From Granulicella aggregans (GTDB taxonomy: Bacteria > Acidobacteriota > Terriglobia > Terriglobales > Acidobacteriaceae): a DNA stretch of 64,000 nucleotides. The stretch is taken from NCBI RefSeq assembly GCF_025685565.1, contig NZ_JAGSYE010000001.1, forward strand, positions 496,001-560,000, written 5' to 3'. The position numbers and the translations under genes are program-made. Positions 62,348 through 64,000 of the stretch are shown piece by piece; position 1 is the first letter of the stretch, and each line of letters starts with the position of its first letter. The notes under the pieces were generated by a model that saw nothing but the letters and a program-made list of their open reading frames with translations, ran no database searches and was not told where the DNA came from.

Positions 62348-63841
62348 CTACTGCGTCGTGCCGGTGAGGAAGATCTGCTCGGAACGAGTGGCAATCACGC
62401 GATAGAGGGCGAACTGCCGTGCGCTTTGGCCGCGTAGCTCGAAGAGCAGGCTGGCACGATTCGAGGCGTCGGCGTCGACGGCATCGACGATCCTCATCCA
62501 GGGCGTGCGGTCGAGGTGAGCGGCGTCTGTGACGCTCTGGATGGCGGGCTTGAGCTCGCCGAAGGTATCGCGCTGGGCCACGATCGTGACATAGCGCAGG
62601 TTGTCTCCCTCGCCATTGGTGTGGGCCGAGTAGACGTAGGTCGCGGCACCGCCATAGCTCAGCGTGTAGCCGTTGAGCTGCTCGTCGAGCAGAGGCGGTG
62701 CCGGAGTGACGCTTTCCGGCACGGTGGAGTGACGGAGCTTGCTATTAGGCTTCTTCACGGCAGCGATCTTTGCCGGTGCCGTCGCAGGCTTGGGAGACGG
62801 AGCGTTCATGGTCGCATAAGCGGTCAGTTGCGCCTGAGCTAGAGTCCGCATCTTGCCGAGGACCGTGGCGCGCTCTGCATCGTCCTCCCATGGGCGGGAG
62901 AAGTCATGCACAGGGCGGTTGCTGGCGTCGGAGACAGCGACAGCCTGGTTCAGGCCGGCGGGAATGCCTTTGATCAGCGGAAGGTCAGCCTCGACCAGCT
63001 CCTGCTGGCCGCGTCCGCGACGCAAAGTGGGGCGGTCGGGGTCGTCGTTCAGCGAGGTCGCCAGGCCTCTCGCGCTGGACTGCTCAGCCTCTTTGCGAGC
63101 CTTCTTTGCCTCCTCCGGCGATCGCTTGCGCAATGTCGGCCGGTCGGCGTCGGGAGCAGGCGTTCCGGAGGTCGTGGCGGGCGGTGTTTTGTCGACGGGC
63201 GCATCGGCGGTTGCGGACTTGTCGTCAGTGGCCGCCGGCGTGGTCGAGTCCGGCTTCTTCGAGAGATGCGGCCGGTCGGGATCGTCCGGAGGCGCGGGCG
63301 AGCCGGCTGCCGGAGTTGCGGAGGACGTAGATCCGACCTCGGTATGGTCGACGCGACGAGCGAAGGTCGGCCGGTCGGAGTCCTTGTCCAGCTTATCGCT
63401 GGTGATCGTCGCCGTGGCGGTTGACGGCTTCAGGGGAACGGTCTTCTTCACCTTCGGCGCGGCAAACTTTCCGTAGCCGACCCAGCCATCGTCGAACCTA
63501 TCCGTGTCGCCAACCGGCTTCAACCTGCGGGCAGAGATCAGTTCGATATTGCCGCCGGGAACCCCGGACTTGTCGACCTCGTAGATGGTCCCGGTATCGA
63601 GCGCGAACGGAACCGGCCGCGAGAGGTAGATGCCGGCGTCCTGGAACTCGTCGTTGATGAAGAGGCTCACGGGGATCAATCGCGTGGCTGTGGGCTTGGC
63701 GCGGTCGCCGATCCACTCGTAGACGCCGACAGCGCGCACCACGTCCTCCGGCTTTGCCACCTTGTGCATCTGGCCAAGCAGAGCGCCCGGCAGGCCGGCT
63801 GCCGAGAGTGATGCAATCGCGAGTATCAACTTCTGTCGCAT
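62348..63841 (-). CDS. Secreted protein with DPDRPTLR repeats
   Basis: A 497-residue protein with signal peptide (LILAIASLSAAGLPGALLG). The first 130 residues form an unrecognised domain (RAVGVYEWIGDRAKPTATRL). A Pro/Ser/Thr-rich middle carries four copies of a short motif: DSDRPTFARR, DDPDRPHLSK, DADRPTLRKR and DDPDRPTLRR. The C-terminal half (residues about 325-497) is a further unrecognised domain ending in TGTTQ. GGGGAG precedes the ATG at 63841. The DRPTLR repeats suggest a linker or a wall-interaction segment. Confidence 0.75.
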   Translation of the reverse strand: MRQKLILAIASLSAAGLPGALLGQMHKVAKPEDVVRAVGVYEWIGDRAKPTATRLIPVSLFINDEFQDAGIYLSRPVPFALDTGTIYEVDKSGVPGGNIELISARRLKPVGDTDRFDDGWVGYGKFAAPKVKKTVPLKPSTATATITSDKLDKDSDRPTFARRVDHTEVGSTSSATPAAGSPAPPDDPDRPHLSKKPDSTTPAATDDKSATADAPVDKTPPATTSGTPAPDADRPTLRKRSPEEAKKARKEAEQSSARGLATSLNDDPDRPTLRRGRGQQELVEADLPLIKGIPAGLNQAVAVSDASNRPVHDFSRPWEDDAERATVLGKMRTLAQAQLTAYATMNAPSPKPATAPAKIAAVKKPNSKLRHSTVPESVTPAPPLLDEQLNGYTLSYGGAATYVYSAHTNGEGDNLRYVTIVAQRDTFGELKPAIQSVTDAAHLDRTPWMRIVDAVDADASNRASLLFELRGQSARQFALYRVIATRSEQIFLTGTTQ

Positions 63842-63942
63842 AGACTCCCCAAAGTAGTTAGACGCAGGCTGGATGCAAACGGGACGCAAGGCCGGCGCCG
63901 CAGTCTCGCGGGCCTGCGGCAGATTTGGCGAGCGGATTTTGC

Positions 63943-63948
63943 TACCAT
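63943..63948 (+). promoter_or_regulatory. -10-like box TACCAT before the ABC ATPase gene
   Basis: TACCAT ends eight bases before the GTG at 63957, without a Shine-Dalgarno between, like the other leaderless candidates in the window. Confidence 0.4.
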
Positions 63949-63956
63949 TCAGCCCA

Positions 63957-64000
63957 GTGCCTGAAGCGATTCTTACCGTCGACGACCTTTCTATCGAGTT
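63957..64000 (+). CDS. ABC transporter ATP-binding protein, first codons only
   Basis: GTG then PEAILTVDDLSIE, cut by the window end. LTVDDLSIEF is the typical opening of oligopeptide/dipeptide-type ABC ATPases, where it precedes the first beta strand. The gene continues outside the window. Identification rests on 14 residues only. Confidence 0.55.
   Translation, partial: MPEAILTVDDLSIE

Overview
The window is about 60% GC and gene-dense. It looks like the chromosome of an acidobacterium of the Terriglobales/Acidobacteriaceae type (Granulicella, Edaphobacter or Terriglobus-like). The pointers are the mix of secreted CRTAC1-type FG-GAP protein, DUF4230 protein, S9B dipeptidyl peptidase, met-zincin protease with DUF5117-type architecture, TonB_C-only secreted protein and B3 metallo-beta-lactamase, together with many short interspersed hairpin repeats. 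This is inference from gene families; no rRNA is present to fix the taxon.

Layout. 1-2.6 kb: end of a dciA-gatC operon, rfbC, gmhB. 2.7-9.5 kb: secreted metalloprotease, a CAU-anticodon tRNA and a tandem pair of double-module HD-GYP proteins. 9.5-15 kb: yraN, CRTAC1-like protein, pyrG, a vapBC toxin-antitoxin pair, and a 58-codon membrane protein with a GTG start. 15-24.5 kb: dipeptidyl peptidase, DUF4230, fabD, bcp, polysaccharide deacetylase, MFS transporter, hemL. 24.5-27.7 kb: a translationally coupled pair made of a polytopic membrane protein and a His-rich periplasmic protein. 28-31.3 kb: purM and purN, separated by three small envelope genes, one of which begins with a copy of the purN 5' end. 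31.5-37.1 kb: Uma2-like nuclease, M50 protease with zinc ribbon, and a folD-coaE-htrA operon. 37.4-48 kb: patatin-like autotransporter, PEP carboxylase, secreted PPC-domain protein, TonB_C protein, MFS, a GAF/histidine-kinase fragment. 47.6-52.5 kb: Tat-exported amine oxidase, a broken response regulator, a Crp/Fnr regulator and an apparently catalytically dead secreted GH13 protein. 52.6-64 kb: GT4 glycosyltransferase, PHP-fold protein, LOG protein, class B acid phosphatase, B3 metallo-beta-lactamase, AsmA-like protein, ABC-F ATPase, a secreted protein with DPDRPTLR repeats, and the first codons of an ABC transporter ATPase.

Housekeeping functions (purine, pyrimidine, folate, CoA, fatty acid and tetrapyrrole synthesis, anaplerosis) are mixed with many exported proteins. 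There is no transposase, integrase, CRISPR array or phage gene, so I see no conventional mobile element.

The most unusual feature is an overlapping set of about 30 short interspersed repeats. Each class has constant flanks around a central stem whose sequence differs from copy to copy but stays self-complementary. Asymmetric classes all lie in one orientation, and different classes recur in a fixed order. One copy is read as part of a protein and another supplies the only plausible start codon of gmhB. Other notable points are the purN 5'-end duplication recruited into a signal peptide, several genes whose -10-like box lies 6-8 nt before the start codon (candidate leaderless mRNAs), and a 5'-leader hairpin that would hide the ribosome binding site of a secreted protein.
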